IMG/VR virus record: IMGVR_UViG_3300021131_000052
Span: 1 to 22,688 of that record
Length of the DNA stretch: 22,688 nucleotides
Reading direction: 5' to 3' (one strand)
From: a virus
This document shows, in pieces, positions 7,359 to 15,452 of the stretch. The first letter of the stretch is position 1, and every line of letters starts with the position of its first letter. The translations under genes were made by a program, and so were the position numbers. Below the pieces are notes generated by a model. That model was not told the origin of the DNA. It saw only the letters and a list, made by a program, of their open reading frames with translations, and made no database searches.

Positions 7359-7714
7359 CAAACCAAGTAGCTTTTACAAATACAACTAACACTGTTCCTG
7401 TTACTACTTTCTCTACTCAACCAGTTATAGCAAGTGGATTTGGTACTTCACCCACAATTAAGGGAGTAAGTCCAAATTGTTTTGCTGTGACTGTGGGGGC
7501 AGGGGGAGCCGCATCTGGAACACTAACACTCCCTCCAGCTCCAAATGGCTGGATGTGTTTAGCTAATGATGTTACCAGTGGTTCAAGTTTATTTTTGCAA
7601 CAGACTTTAAGCACTACAACATCAGTAACTGTAACTGGCTATGGAATTACCACTGGACTTGCATCAAATATGTCTGCTGGTGATGTCATTGTCATGACTT
7701 GCATTGCATATTAA
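7355..7714 (+). CDS. Small beta-rich protein of the adsorption cassette, unknown function
   Basis: The protein has 119 residues and starts in an ATGA overlap with the previous stop. It contains a Gly-rich turn (VGAGGAASGTLTLPPAPNGW) and a C-terminal segment SAGDVIVMTCIAY. Its size and composition resemble the two preceding proteins, and the trio may have arisen by duplication and divergence, though similarity by eye is weak. A structural role at the tail or fibre base is inferred from operon position only. Confidence 0.55.
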   Translation: MTNQVAFTNTTNTVPVTTFSTQPVIASGFGTSPTIKGVSPNCFAVTVGAGGAASGTLTLPPAPNGWMCLANDVTSGSSLFLQQTLSTTTSVTVTGYGITTGLASNMSAGDVIVMTCIAY

Positions 7715-7716
7715 TT

Positions 7717-10700
7717 ATGAGTGCTCCTGCCCTAACATCTGACCAAAATATATTGCCTGTTCAGGCATATTTTAATATTGATGGATCGTTTAACACGTTC
7801 ATAGGGCAGGGGCATCCTTTTGTTGTTTCTGCAACTGAATCAATTGGTATAAACAATGTAACAACCAATGCTACGTTTTATCCTGTTTTTAGTCCTGTTA
7901 GTAGTGGACAAGTTACCAGTTTAGATGTATTTACTGGTTTAACTTACAACCCAAGCACAGGTTTATTAACTACAACAGCATTGCAAGGTAATCTTAAAGG
8001 TATTGCTGATTTAGCCACAAATTTAGTGGGAAGTTATACAAATGCACTTGTATATCAATCAACCAACAATACAACTTCTTTTATTGCAAATGGTACAACA
8101 GGTCAATATTTAAGTGCTAATACTAGTGGAGCACCTACTTGGGTCACTCCCACATTTGCTGGATCAACTGTTACTGATGATACATCTACAAATGCCACAA
8201 GATACCCTTTATTTTCCTCAATAACATCAGGAAATTTATTAACAGAATACACAAGTTCCACAAAGTATCAATTTAATCCTAATACTGGGGCATTGACAGC
8301 TACATCTTTTGTGGGTTCTGGTGCTAGTTTAACTAATATACCTAATGGGGCACTTGTAAATTCAAGCATTACAGTTGGTACAACAGCTATTTTATTAGGT
8401 TCTAGTTCCACAACATTGGTTGGTTTATCAAGTGTAACTTCTACTAGTTTTGTAGGAGCATTAACTGGCAATGCTAGTTCTGCAACAACAGCTACAAGTG
8501 CAACTGTTGCATTAAATGTGCAAGTAACAGATAGCACATCTAGTTCAAGCACTTTTTATCCAACTTTGTCACCTGGAACAACTGGAACAACAAATTATGC
8601 TTTAAACACAAGCTCTACAAAATTAAGTTTTGTGCCAAATACAGGTACTTTAACTGCAACTAATTTTTCAGGATTGGCATCTTCAGCTACTAATATTGCT
8701 GGAGGAGTTGCAAACCAAATTATTTACCAAACTGGGGCAGGAGCTACTTCATTTATAACAGCTCCATCAACTTCAGGAACATATTTAGAGTGGAATGGTT
8801 CTGCATTTGTTTGGGCGACTCCCGCTTCAGGTACTGGTACAGTTACATCTGTTGCTCAATCTTTTACTGGTGGACTAATATCAGTTTCTGGTTCACCAAT
8901 AACAACTTCAGGCACTTTGGCATTAACAGTTGCTGGAACTTCAGGAGGTATACCTTATTTTAGTTCTGGAACAACTTGGGCATCTAGTGGTGCATTAAGT
9001 CAATATTCTTTGTTAGTTGGTGGTGGTGCTGGAAATGCTCCCACATCTTTATCTTCTACAGGAACTGCTAATCAGGTATTAATTTCTAATGGTTCAAGTG
9101 CAAATCCTAGTTTTACTTCTGCACTAACTGGTCTAACTATAAACAATTCAACTATTGGTGCAACAACTGCTTCTACAGGTAAATTTACAACCCTAGAAGT
9201 TACAGGAACATCAACCCTTGGAGATGCTTCTACTACTTATATTCAGGTGGTAGGGGATGCTTCTTACCCTGCAATTAAAGCAGCAGGAGGAACAAATACA
9301 CCTCTTGTGTTGCAACCATTGGGTACAGGCGCACTTCAGGCACAACAAACAGATTCTACGGCTACAGGTGGTAATGCTAGGGGTGCTAATGCGGTTGATT
9401 GGCAAAGTGGAAGAGGTGCGGCATCTCAAGTGGCTAGTGGTCAATATTCTATTATTACAGGTGGTATTTATAATACGGCAGGTGGTACTTATGGAATGGT
9501 TGCAGGAGGAACTAGCAATTCATCTAGCGGATATGGTTCTGCAATTAGCGGAGGTGCAAATAATCAAGCCATTGGTAATTATGCTAACGTAAACGGATTT
9601 GCTAATATTAATCCAGGTCAAAATTCGGTTATTACTGGCGGTCATTTAAACGGCACTTCTACACAAGTAGGATTTTTAAACTTTATAGGTGGTGGTGAAT
9701 CTAATACTGGAACTTTGACTGCGGCAATAACTACACAAGCAACTACGACTGTAACTTCTGGTTCTACTGCAGTTACTTTGTCCGCATCCAATGCATCTAT
9801 AAAAGTTGGACAATTAATTCAAGGAACGGGAATAGTTAATTATTCCACATCAACTCCTTATACCTACGTTTCAGCAATATCAGGAACCTCACTAACCTTA
9901 TCTCAAAACGCCAACGCATCAGGTTCTCCTACTCTTTCCTTTTACACTCCACACGGCATTGTCGTAGGCGGGGGCAATAACCAGGCTACTGGATCCTATT
10001 CGTTTATAGGTGGAGGCGGGGATGCAGGAACTAGTGCAAACAGAAACGTAGCTAGTGGTGATTGGAGTTTTGTTGGTGGTGGATGGGGAAATCAAGCTAC
10101 TGCTGTTGGCGCTGTTGTTGTTGGTGGAGGTCAAAACAACGGATTAGTTTATGGAAATTCAGCATCAAATACTTCTGCATTTGTAGGCGCAGGAGTTGGT
10201 AATCAAGCAAGCGGCTCAAGAAGTTCTGTAGTCGGTGGTTACTATAATTTAGCAAATGCTGATTATGCTGCAATTCTTGGTGGAATTTTTGGAAGCGCAA
10301 GAAGTATTATTGGAAATCAAGTTGCTGCCGCTTGTAATAACCCAATGGGTACCGCTGCATCAGGAACACAACAATTTGGATTTTTAATATTAGGTCGTCA
10401 AACCACAGATGCAACCGCCACAGTTCTTACAAGTAATACATCTGCCGCATCAGGAACAAACCAAGTAATACTACCCAACAACGCAGCATATTCATTTAGA
10501 GCAACCATAATTGCAGGAGTTACTGGAGCAGGAAATACGGCATCTTGGATTCTTCAAGGTGCAATCAAACGTGGTTCTGGGGTTGGAACAACTGCAATAG
10601 TTGGAACAGTAAACGCAATATTGTTAGCTCAAGACTCAGGCGCATCTACTTGGGCAGTTTCAGCTACCGCAGATACAACCAATGGTGGTTTAGCAATCAC

Positions 10701-10770
10701 AGTTACTGGTCAAGCATCAACTACAATTCGTTGGGTTTGTAAAGTAGAGACAACAGAAATGACATATTAA
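7717..10770 (+). CDS. Large modular tail fibre/adhesin with YadA-like repeats
   Basis: The protein has 1017 residues from ATG 7717, two bases after the previous stop. An in-frame ATG at 7699 overlaps the upstream gene. The N-terminal half contains three copies of a ~45-residue module ending in TSSTKLSFVPNTGTLTA-like strands (about 7840-7990, 8170-8330, 8523-8670), then GTVTSVAQ and PNPSFTSALTGLTI-like phage fibre motifs. From about residue 543, after QTDSTATGGNARGANAVDW, come repeats of the form SxVxGGxxNxAxG, as in trimeric autotransporter heads. A ~80-residue Thr/Ser beta insert lies near residues 665-747. A separate C-terminal domain follows from about 869. CpG is rare before 9340 and frequent after it, which points to a swapped receptor-binding end. 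Trimeric assembly is inferred. Confidence 0.8.
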   Translation: MSAPALTSDQNILPVQAYFNIDGSFNTFIGQGHPFVVSATESIGINNVTTNATFYPVFSPVSSGQVTSLDVFTGLTYNPSTGLLTTTALQGNLKGIADLATNLVGSYTNALVYQSTNNTTSFIANGTTGQYLSANTSGAPTWVTPTFAGSTVTDDTSTNATRYPLFSSITSGNLLTEYTSSTKYQFNPNTGALTATSFVGSGASLTNIPNGALVNSSITVGTTAILLGSSSTTLVGLSSVTSTSFVGALTGNASSATTATSATVALNVQVTDSTSSSSTFYPTLSPGTTGTTNYALNTSSTKLSFVPNTGTLTATNFSGLASSATNIAGGVANQIIYQTGAGATSFITAPSTSGTYLEWNGSAFVWATPASGTGTVTSVAQSFTGGLISVSGSPITTSGTLALTVAGTSGGIPYFSSGTTWASSGALSQYSLLVGGGAGNAPTSLSSTGTANQVLISNGSSANPSFTSALTGLTINNSTIGATTASTGKFTTLEVTGTSTLGDASTTYIQVVGDASYPAIKAAGGTNTPLVLQPLGTGALQAQQTDSTATGGNARGANAVDWQSGRGAASQVASGQYSIITGGIYNTAGGTYGMVAGGTSNSSSGYGSAISGGANNQAIGNYANVNGFANINPGQNSVITGGHLNGTSTQVGFLNFIGGGESNTGTLTAAITTQATTTVTSGSTAVTLSASNASIKVGQLIQGTGIVNYSTSTPYTYVSAISGTSLTLSQNANASGSPTLSFYTPHGIVVGGGNNQATGSYSFIGGGGDAGTSANRNVASGDWSFVGGGWGNQATAVGAVVVGGGQNNGLVYGNSASNTSAFVGAGVGNQASGSRSSVVGGYYNLANADYAAILGGIFGSARSIIGNQVAAACNNPMGTAASGTQQFGFLILGRQTTDATATVLTSNTSAASGTNQVILPNNAAYSFRATIIAGVTGAGNTASWILQGAIKRGSGVGTTAIVGTVNAILLAQDSGASTWAVSATADTTNGGLAITVTGQASTTIRWVCKVETTEMTY

Positions 10771-10779
10771 GGAACTAAC

Positions 10780-11055
10780 ATGGCACTTAAACTAAACTTA
10801 GGCACAACTCAATTTGGCGCACCAGCACCAGAGGCTTACGCTAGAGTTACAAACTTCTTTGGAAACAAAGACAACATCCAAGTACAGGTATCTGTGCATT
10901 TCTCAAAGGATGCTAGAGATTCAAACCTTAGTCCTGTAAGAGAAGATGCACACTATATTGGATTAGAAGACTTAGCGGGTAAGGGTGAGCTGATGATTGC
11001 AATATACACAGTTCTTAAAACAATGTCTCAATACCAAGGCGCAACGGACGTTTAA
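10780..11055 (+). CDS. Small protein after the large fibre, possible fibre accessory, unknown function
   Basis: The protein has 91 residues, mixed alpha/beta by eye: a beta N-terminus, VQVQVSVHFSKDARDSNLSP in the middle and a helical GKGELMIAIYTVLKTMSQYQ near the end. It lies nine bases after the fibre stop, with AAGGA (10769-10773) as its ribosome binding site. It shares the CpG-containing composition of the fibre's receptor-binding end, so the two were probably acquired together. That linkage suggests a chaperone or accessory partner of the adjacent fibre tip. No family is recognised. Confidence 0.55.
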   Translation: MALKLNLGTTQFGAPAPEAYARVTNFFGNKDNIQVQVSVHFSKDARDSNLSPVREDAHYIGLEDLAGKGELMIAIYTVLKTMSQYQGATDV

Positions 11056-11057
11056 TC

Positions 11058-11300
11058 ATGGCTATTAACCAAGACAACGTAGCAGACAAACTTATCCCCA
11101 CTACTGGAACATTAACTGTTTCAGGAACATTTACTGCTACAACAGTCAATATTTCCACAACTGCAGGGTCTGGAACTACAAATTATTTAACTTTTGTAGC
11201 ATCGGCTACTGGTAGTCAGCCTCAATACACAAATACTGGTTTAACTTATAACTCAACAAATAATGCTATTACAGGAGGAGTTCAAGGTGGAACTTTTTAA
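11058..11300 (+). CDS. Short fibre-module protein ending in GGVQGGTF
   Basis: The protein has 80 residues. After a short N-terminus (MAINQDNVADKLIPTTGTLT) it is a single copy of the beta module seen in the large fibre and the S74 fibre, with TNTGLTYNSTNNAITGG as its end. The C-terminal GGxxGGTF is also found at the end of the protein at 16921. The start is two bases after the previous stop. It is either a small virion component using the fibre fold or a remnant of a split fibre. CpG-containing composition fades after about 11220, so the edge of the acquired segment may lie inside this gene. Confidence 0.6.
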   Translation: MAINQDNVADKLIPTTGTLTVSGTFTATTVNISTTAGSGTTNYLTFVASATGSQPQYTNTGLTYNSTNNAITGGVQGGTF

Positions 11301-11331
11301 TACATTAATTGTTGAAAAGGAGGCATTTTAA

Positions 11332-11643
11332 ATGGAAATTGTTTGGAAAATACTTGAAATAAATGCCGAAAATGAGTTAATAACTCATGCTAAATATCAT
11401 TGTGCTTTGTCTAATGACACAAATACTGTTGAAACAGAGGGTAATTGGTTTTTTACAGACCCTATTATGAACGTACCATTTGGGCAAGTTACAGAGGAAA
11501 TGGTAGCAAAATGGATTGAAGATGCTTCTGTTAAAGATGGAGTAAATATTATTACCTCAAGACTCATAGAACAGTTAAAATCTCTATCTAAGAAAACAGT
11601 TGTACCTCCTTGGAAACCTCAAGTTTTTACACCTAATATATAA
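11332..11643 (+). CDS. Small hypothetical protein between fibre genes, unknown function
   Basis: The protein has 103 residues, is acidic and mixed alpha/beta, and differs clearly from the Thr/Ser-rich fibre proteins around it. The N-terminus has strand patterns (MEIVWKILEINAENELITHA). A helical middle (EEMVAKWIEDASVKDGVNII) and a basic Pro/Trp-rich end (TVVPPWKPQVF) follow. A strong ribosome binding site AAGGAGG (11317-11323) lies nine bases upstream, the best in this region, suggesting high or independent translation. Similar small proteins occur in phage fibre cassettes, where an assembly or chaperone role is possible. I cannot assign a function. Confidence 0.6.
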   Translation: MEIVWKILEINAENELITHAKYHCALSNDTNTVETEGNWFFTDPIMNVPFGQVTEEMVAKWIEDASVKDGVNIITSRLIEQLKSLSKKTVVPPWKPQVFTPNI

Positions 11644-11645
11644 AA

Positions 11646-12656
11646 ATGGCACAAACCAATTACACTTCCATAATACTGTATAACTCTGGTACTACAGGGA
11701 ATACTCCATCTACTAGCAATTTAGCTAGTGGTGAATTGGCTATTAACTATACTGATGGCAAATTATTCTATAAAGATAATTCATCAACACTTCAAGTAAT
11801 TGGTTGGAAAACAACTCCTACAACTGCAGGCGGCACAGGTTTAACTAGTTACACAGCAGGGGATTTGCCTTATTATGCATCTGGTACTGCTTTATCCAAA
11901 CTTGGAATTGGCACAAGTGGTTATGTATTAGAGTCTAATGGCTCTGCACCTATATGGGTAGCACAATCTACTCTGTCTGTTGGATCAGCAACAAATGCAA
12001 CAAACACAGCAATTACAGATAATACAAGTTCATCTGCTACTTGGTATCCAACAATTGTTTCTGCAACAACTGGAAACTTACCACAAACAACTTCTAGCAC
12101 TAAACTTAGTTTTGTACCAAGCACAGGAGTATTGGCAGTTAATGGAACTGTGATTGCAGGGGCAACTTCAATTCCTGGAAATCCTGCGGAAACCATACAA
12201 GTTAAAGGAACAACTATTGGAGGTCAAGATTATAATATTTGGACACAAGGCGCTACTTCTGGAGTTAATGCTTTTGCAATGCGTATGTATAGCACCACAG
12301 CTGCTGCTGTTGTAGGTTCTATTCAATTTTCTAGCACAACTACAACATATAACATTACTTCAGACAGAAGGCTTAAAACTAATATTGCATCAGTTACAAA
12401 TAGTGGTGAAATTATTGATGCTTTACTTCCAAGAACATTTAACTGGATTAAAGATAATTCAACAGATATTGGTTTTATAACAGATGAATATCAATCTGTA
12501 TTTCCAAGTGCTGTTCAAGGACAACCTAATGAAGTTGATAAAGATGGTAATCCAGTTTATCAACAAGGTGATTTTTCAACTTCTGCTCAGATTGCAGTCA
12601 TTGTGGCTGAATTGCAATCATTAAGAGCAAGATTGAAATCAGCAAATATAGCTTAA
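11646..12656 (+). CDS. Tail fibre with C-terminal S74 intramolecular chaperone domain
   Basis: The protein has 336 residues. The N-terminus (residues 1-60, with SNLASGELAINYTDGKLFYK) is a common phage fibre start that includes the ASGELAIN-type repeat. GGTGLTSYTAGDLPYYASG and one ~45-residue fibre module follow. The C-terminus is a peptidase S74 domain: S239 and K244 in SDRRLKTNI form the expected self-cleaving Ser-Lys pair, with NWIKDNSTDIGFITDEYQ and a final helix AVIVAELQSLRARLKS. Such domains trimerise the fibre, then cut themselves off. The expected product is therefore a trimeric fibre of about 238 residues per chain plus a released chaperone. Family assignment is firm; the receptor is unknown. 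Confidence 0.9.
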   Translation: MAQTNYTSIILYNSGTTGNTPSTSNLASGELAINYTDGKLFYKDNSSTLQVIGWKTTPTTAGGTGLTSYTAGDLPYYASGTALSKLGIGTSGYVLESNGSAPIWVAQSTLSVGSATNATNTAITDNTSSSATWYPTIVSATTGNLPQTTSSTKLSFVPSTGVLAVNGTVIAGATSIPGNPAETIQVKGTTIGGQDYNIWTQGATSGVNAFAMRMYSTTAAAVVGSIQFSSTTTTYNITSDRRLKTNIASVTNSGEIIDALLPRTFNWIKDNSTDIGFITDEYQSVFPSAVQGQPNEVDKDGNPVYQQGDFSTSAQIAVIVAELQSLRARLKSANIA

Positions 12657-12666
12657 AGGAATATAA

Positions 12667-14472
12667 ATGACAGCAGTAAATCTTTCATGTTTAGCAGGTG
12701 CAGGGGCACAATTTTTTGATAATAATGGTGTTCCTTTGGCTGGTGGATTGCTTTATACCTATTCTGCTGGAACTACTACACTTACTGCAACTTATACAAC
12801 AAATGCAGGAACAATAGCAAATTCAAATCCTATTGTTTTAGATGCTAGTGGAAGGGTAACAAATGAAATTTGGTTAATTACTGGTTCAACATACAAATTT
12901 ATTTTGCAAACTTCTTCTGGTACTCAAATTTGGTCAATGGATAATATTCCAGGATCAAATGATTACACAAGTATTTATACTGCATTAGCTAGTACTAGCA
13001 GTACAAGCCAAGGAGCTGGTCTTATTGGTTTTAAACAAGCTAATGCTTCAGGTTATTTAACTGGAGCAGTATCTAGTACAGTCCAAGTAAAATTAGAAGA
13101 AACAGTATCAGTTAAAGATTTTGGTGCTACTGGTAATGGAACAACAGATGATACAAGTGCATTTAATTCTGCAATAGCAAGTGGATTTGATATTTATGTG
13201 CCAAATGGAACATACAAAATAACATCTACTTTAACTATTTCTCAAGGTTATCAAAGTATTTATGGAGCTGGAAAATTAAGTATTTTAAATTTTAATTTTG
13301 GGTCAACTCAACCAGGATTGGTCTTTAGCCCAACAAGTCAAGCTGTTGGCAGACAAACTGTTCATAATTTAACTTTGAGTGGAATTGCAAATGTATCTAA
13401 AGTAATTTCAATTCAACAGCCACAAACTCAAATATTAAACTGTAATATTAATAATGCTACAAGTGGTGGTCATGGTATATATTTAGAAAATGAAAATACT
13501 GGTTCTAATATTTATTGTTATGGTACACAAATCTTAAATAACAACATTCATGGTTCATCAACAAGTAATTCTTATGGTATTTTTACTGGTTTAAATAGTC
13601 AAACAACAATTATTTCTGGTAACAATATAGACAGTTTTGATGTTGGTATTTCAGTTCAAAATTCAACAACAGATTTTACTGTTAGAAACAATGTAATTGA
13701 ATCTTGTTTAACTTATGCGATTAATTTATCAGGAGGTACTGGAAGTCCAGTTTTGTATGATGTTTTAATTGTAGAAAATTATTTTGAAGCTAATCCTGTG
13801 GCTGTGGCTGTTGGAACATTAAATGGAACTTCTTTAAGCACATATGAAAATTTAAAAATATCTGATAATTATGCTACAGCATCAGGAATTTCAGGAACAA
13901 CATACTTTTACCAAATCACAAATTGTGGAGCTAATTCTCAAAATATTTTTATAGATAATAATTATGTTCAAAGTTTTTCAGTATTTTTAGGTATTGGTTC
14001 AAATGGATATGGAGCTAATTTTGCTTCAGTTAAAGGCAATACTATGGATACTGTTACATCATATTCATCAGGAACATATTTAGCTAATGCTTATAAAATA
14101 AGACAAGCAAATGCTTATTTTAATAATGTAATTATTTCTGGTTCTTTTGCTAGTCAATCTGTTACTAGAATGGAAGCTGGTGCAATAGATTTTAGAGTTC
14201 CAATTACATTTGAACCTCATGAATTTTTAAATAAAATTACTTTTGCTTATAACCCAGTTGGTACAGGAAATTCAGCAACAGTAACTTTGTATAAAGGAAA
14301 TGGTGATACAACAACTTCAATAAGCTCAACAACAATTTCTGCATCTGGCACAGGCACAATAACAGTTAATGCACAAGCACTTGCTAATTATTTTTACTAT
14401 TTAGAAGTTGTAATGACTGATTCAACTGGAACTGCTTATATTTATCCTTTCAATATTTATATACAGGCTTAA
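12667..14472 (+). CDS. Tailspike with beta-helix (pectate-lyase-like) domain
   Basis: The protein has 601 residues. Residues 1-95 (FFDNNGVPLAGGLLYTYSAG, then DASGRVTNEIWL) form the head/tail-binding domain used by many podovirus tailspikes. Residues 147-170 contain VSVKDFGATGNGTTDD, the classic start of a pectate-lyase-3 right-handed beta helix. The helix runs to about residue 470 with Asn-rich turns (NNNIHGSS, SGNNIDSF, VRNNVIES). The last ~90 residues form a separate beta domain. It probably binds and may depolymerise capsule or O-antigen, but no catalytic residues can be fixed by eye. The ribosome binding site is AAAGGA (12655-12660). It is very AT-rich with one CpG seen in 1.8 kb. Confidence 0.88.
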   Translation: MTAVNLSCLAGAGAQFFDNNGVPLAGGLLYTYSAGTTTLTATYTTNAGTIANSNPIVLDASGRVTNEIWLITGSTYKFILQTSSGTQIWSMDNIPGSNDYTSIYTALASTSSTSQGAGLIGFKQANASGYLTGAVSSTVQVKLEETVSVKDFGATGNGTTDDTSAFNSAIASGFDIYVPNGTYKITSTLTISQGYQSIYGAGKLSILNFNFGSTQPGLVFSPTSQAVGRQTVHNLTLSGIANVSKVISIQQPQTQILNCNINNATSGGHGIYLENENTGSNIYCYGTQILNNNIHGSSTSNSYGIFTGLNSQTTIISGNNIDSFDVGISVQNSTTDFTVRNNVIESCLTYAINLSGGTGSPVLYDVLIVENYFEANPVAVAVGTLNGTSLSTYENLKISDNYATASGISGTTYFYQITNCGANSQNIFIDNNYVQSFSVFLGIGSNGYGANFASVKGNTMDTVTSYSSGTYLANAYKIRQANAYFNNVIISGSFASQSVTRMEAGAIDFRVPITFEPHEFLNKITFAYNPVGTGNSATVTLYKGNGDTTTSISSTTISASGTGTITVNAQALANYFYYLEVVMTDSTGTAYIYPFNIYIQA

Positions 14473-14474
14473 CA

Positions 14475-15452
14475 ATGACTACACCTAATGACATTATTAG
14501 TAGAGCATTAAAAGATATTGGAGCTTTAGAAGCTGGAGAAGTTCCCACTCCAGAGGCATCACAAGATGCTTTTGATATGTTGCAAGATATGTTAGACCAA
14601 TGGTCTAATGAAGACATGATGGTGTTTTATAAGAATGAAATCATATTTCCTGTTGTTTCTGGACAGACTCAATACACCATTGGTCCAGGTGGTCAGATTG
14701 GTGCTATTTTTACTGGAAGCATTACTGGTAATGTTCTCACTATTACTTCTATCCAGTCTGGGGGTATTTCTCTTGGTCAAACTCTTGGTGGAACTAATAT
14801 TACATCAGGTACAACAATTGTTCAAATGCTTACAGGAGCAGGAAACAATGTAAATGAGGTTGGTACTTATTTGTTAAATAAGACTTATACAAGTCCCATA
14901 ACAAGTGAAACCATTAATTCTTATTATCAAAGACCTTTGAGGTTTAATTCTGCTTTTGTGAGAATTAATACTTATTCAAATGGTCAGCCTATAACAAATG
15001 GTGGTTTGGATTATCCTGTTTCTGTTTTAAATGTTGAGCAATATCAAATGATTGGGTTAAAGACACTAAATGGGCCGTGGCCGAAGGCTGTGTACTATGA
15101 ACCCACAGAAACATTGGGAAATGTGTACCTTTGGCCGAACCCTAGCCAAGGAGAAATGCATATATTTGTAGATCAATTGTTTCAAAGATTTACAACACAA
15201 TTTGATAATATTAATTTACCTCAAGGCTATAACATGGCTTTGAGATGGTGTCTAGCTGAAAGATTAATGCCAATGTATGGTAAAGCCTCTCCCACACAAA
15301 TTCAGATGATTATGAAGTTTGCCGCACAAGGAAAGTCAACAGTAAAGAGGACAAACATGAACCCAGCAATTGTTTCAACTTATGCAGACTCACTTTTGGT
15401 GGGAAGACAAAAGGATGCAGGCTGGATACTCAGCGGGGGGTTCTTTAGATAA
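14475..15452 (+). CDS. Head-completion/tail accessory factor, P22 gp4-like, with an inserted beta domain
   Basis: The protein has 325 residues. The start MTTPNDIISRALKDIGALEA, then FDMLQDMLDQWSNEDMMVFY, is typical of gp4-type proteins that bind the bottom of the portal. The C-terminal half contains YEPTETLGNVYLWPNP and LPQGYNMALRWCLAERLMP, also typical. Between them, roughly residues 78-151 form a Gly/Thr/Ser-rich beta insert (GSITGNVLTITSIQSGGISL and onward) that interrupts the YTIGPGGQI...RPLRFNSAFVR segment. It overlaps the gp10-like gene by TAATG, and the two would assemble in succession at the portal. P22 gp4 has 166 residues, so the insert and an extended C-terminus explain the length. 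Confidence 0.85.
   Translation: MTTPNDIISRALKDIGALEAGEVPTPEASQDAFDMLQDMLDQWSNEDMMVFYKNEIIFPVVSGQTQYTIGPGGQIGAIFTGSITGNVLTITSIQSGGISLGQTLGGTNITSGTTIVQMLTGAGNNVNEVGTYLLNKTYTSPITSETINSYYQRPLRFNSAFVRINTYSNGQPITNGGLDYPVSVLNVEQYQMIGLKTLNGPWPKAVYYEPTETLGNVYLWPNPSQGEMHIFVDQLFQRFTTQFDNINLPQGYNMALRWCLAERLMPMYGKASPTQIQMIMKFAAQGKSTVKRTNMNPAIVSTYADSLLVGRQKDAGWILSGGFFR

Noticed and set aside
8268-8552. Antisense ORF of 94 residues inside the fibre gene
   Set aside because: It is a shadow of the Thr/Ser-rich coding strand, has no ribosome binding site, and all convincing genes are on the + strand.
9257-9592. 111-residue + strand ORF inside the fibre gene
   Set aside because: It overlaps the fibre in another frame. 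Its Leu/Gln/Val-rich composition is what GGT/GCA-rich fibre codons give when shifted.
9420-10320. Tandem DNA repeat or CRISPR-like array in the Gly-rich region
   Set aside because: The repeats are at protein level (SxVxGGxxNxAxG) with varied DNA and no constant spacers. They are YadA-like fibre repeats.
14700-14930. Intein or mobile element within the gp4-like gene
   Set aside because: The insert is about 74 residues, in frame, and lacks intein splicing residues or any endonuclease motif. A domain insertion is simpler.
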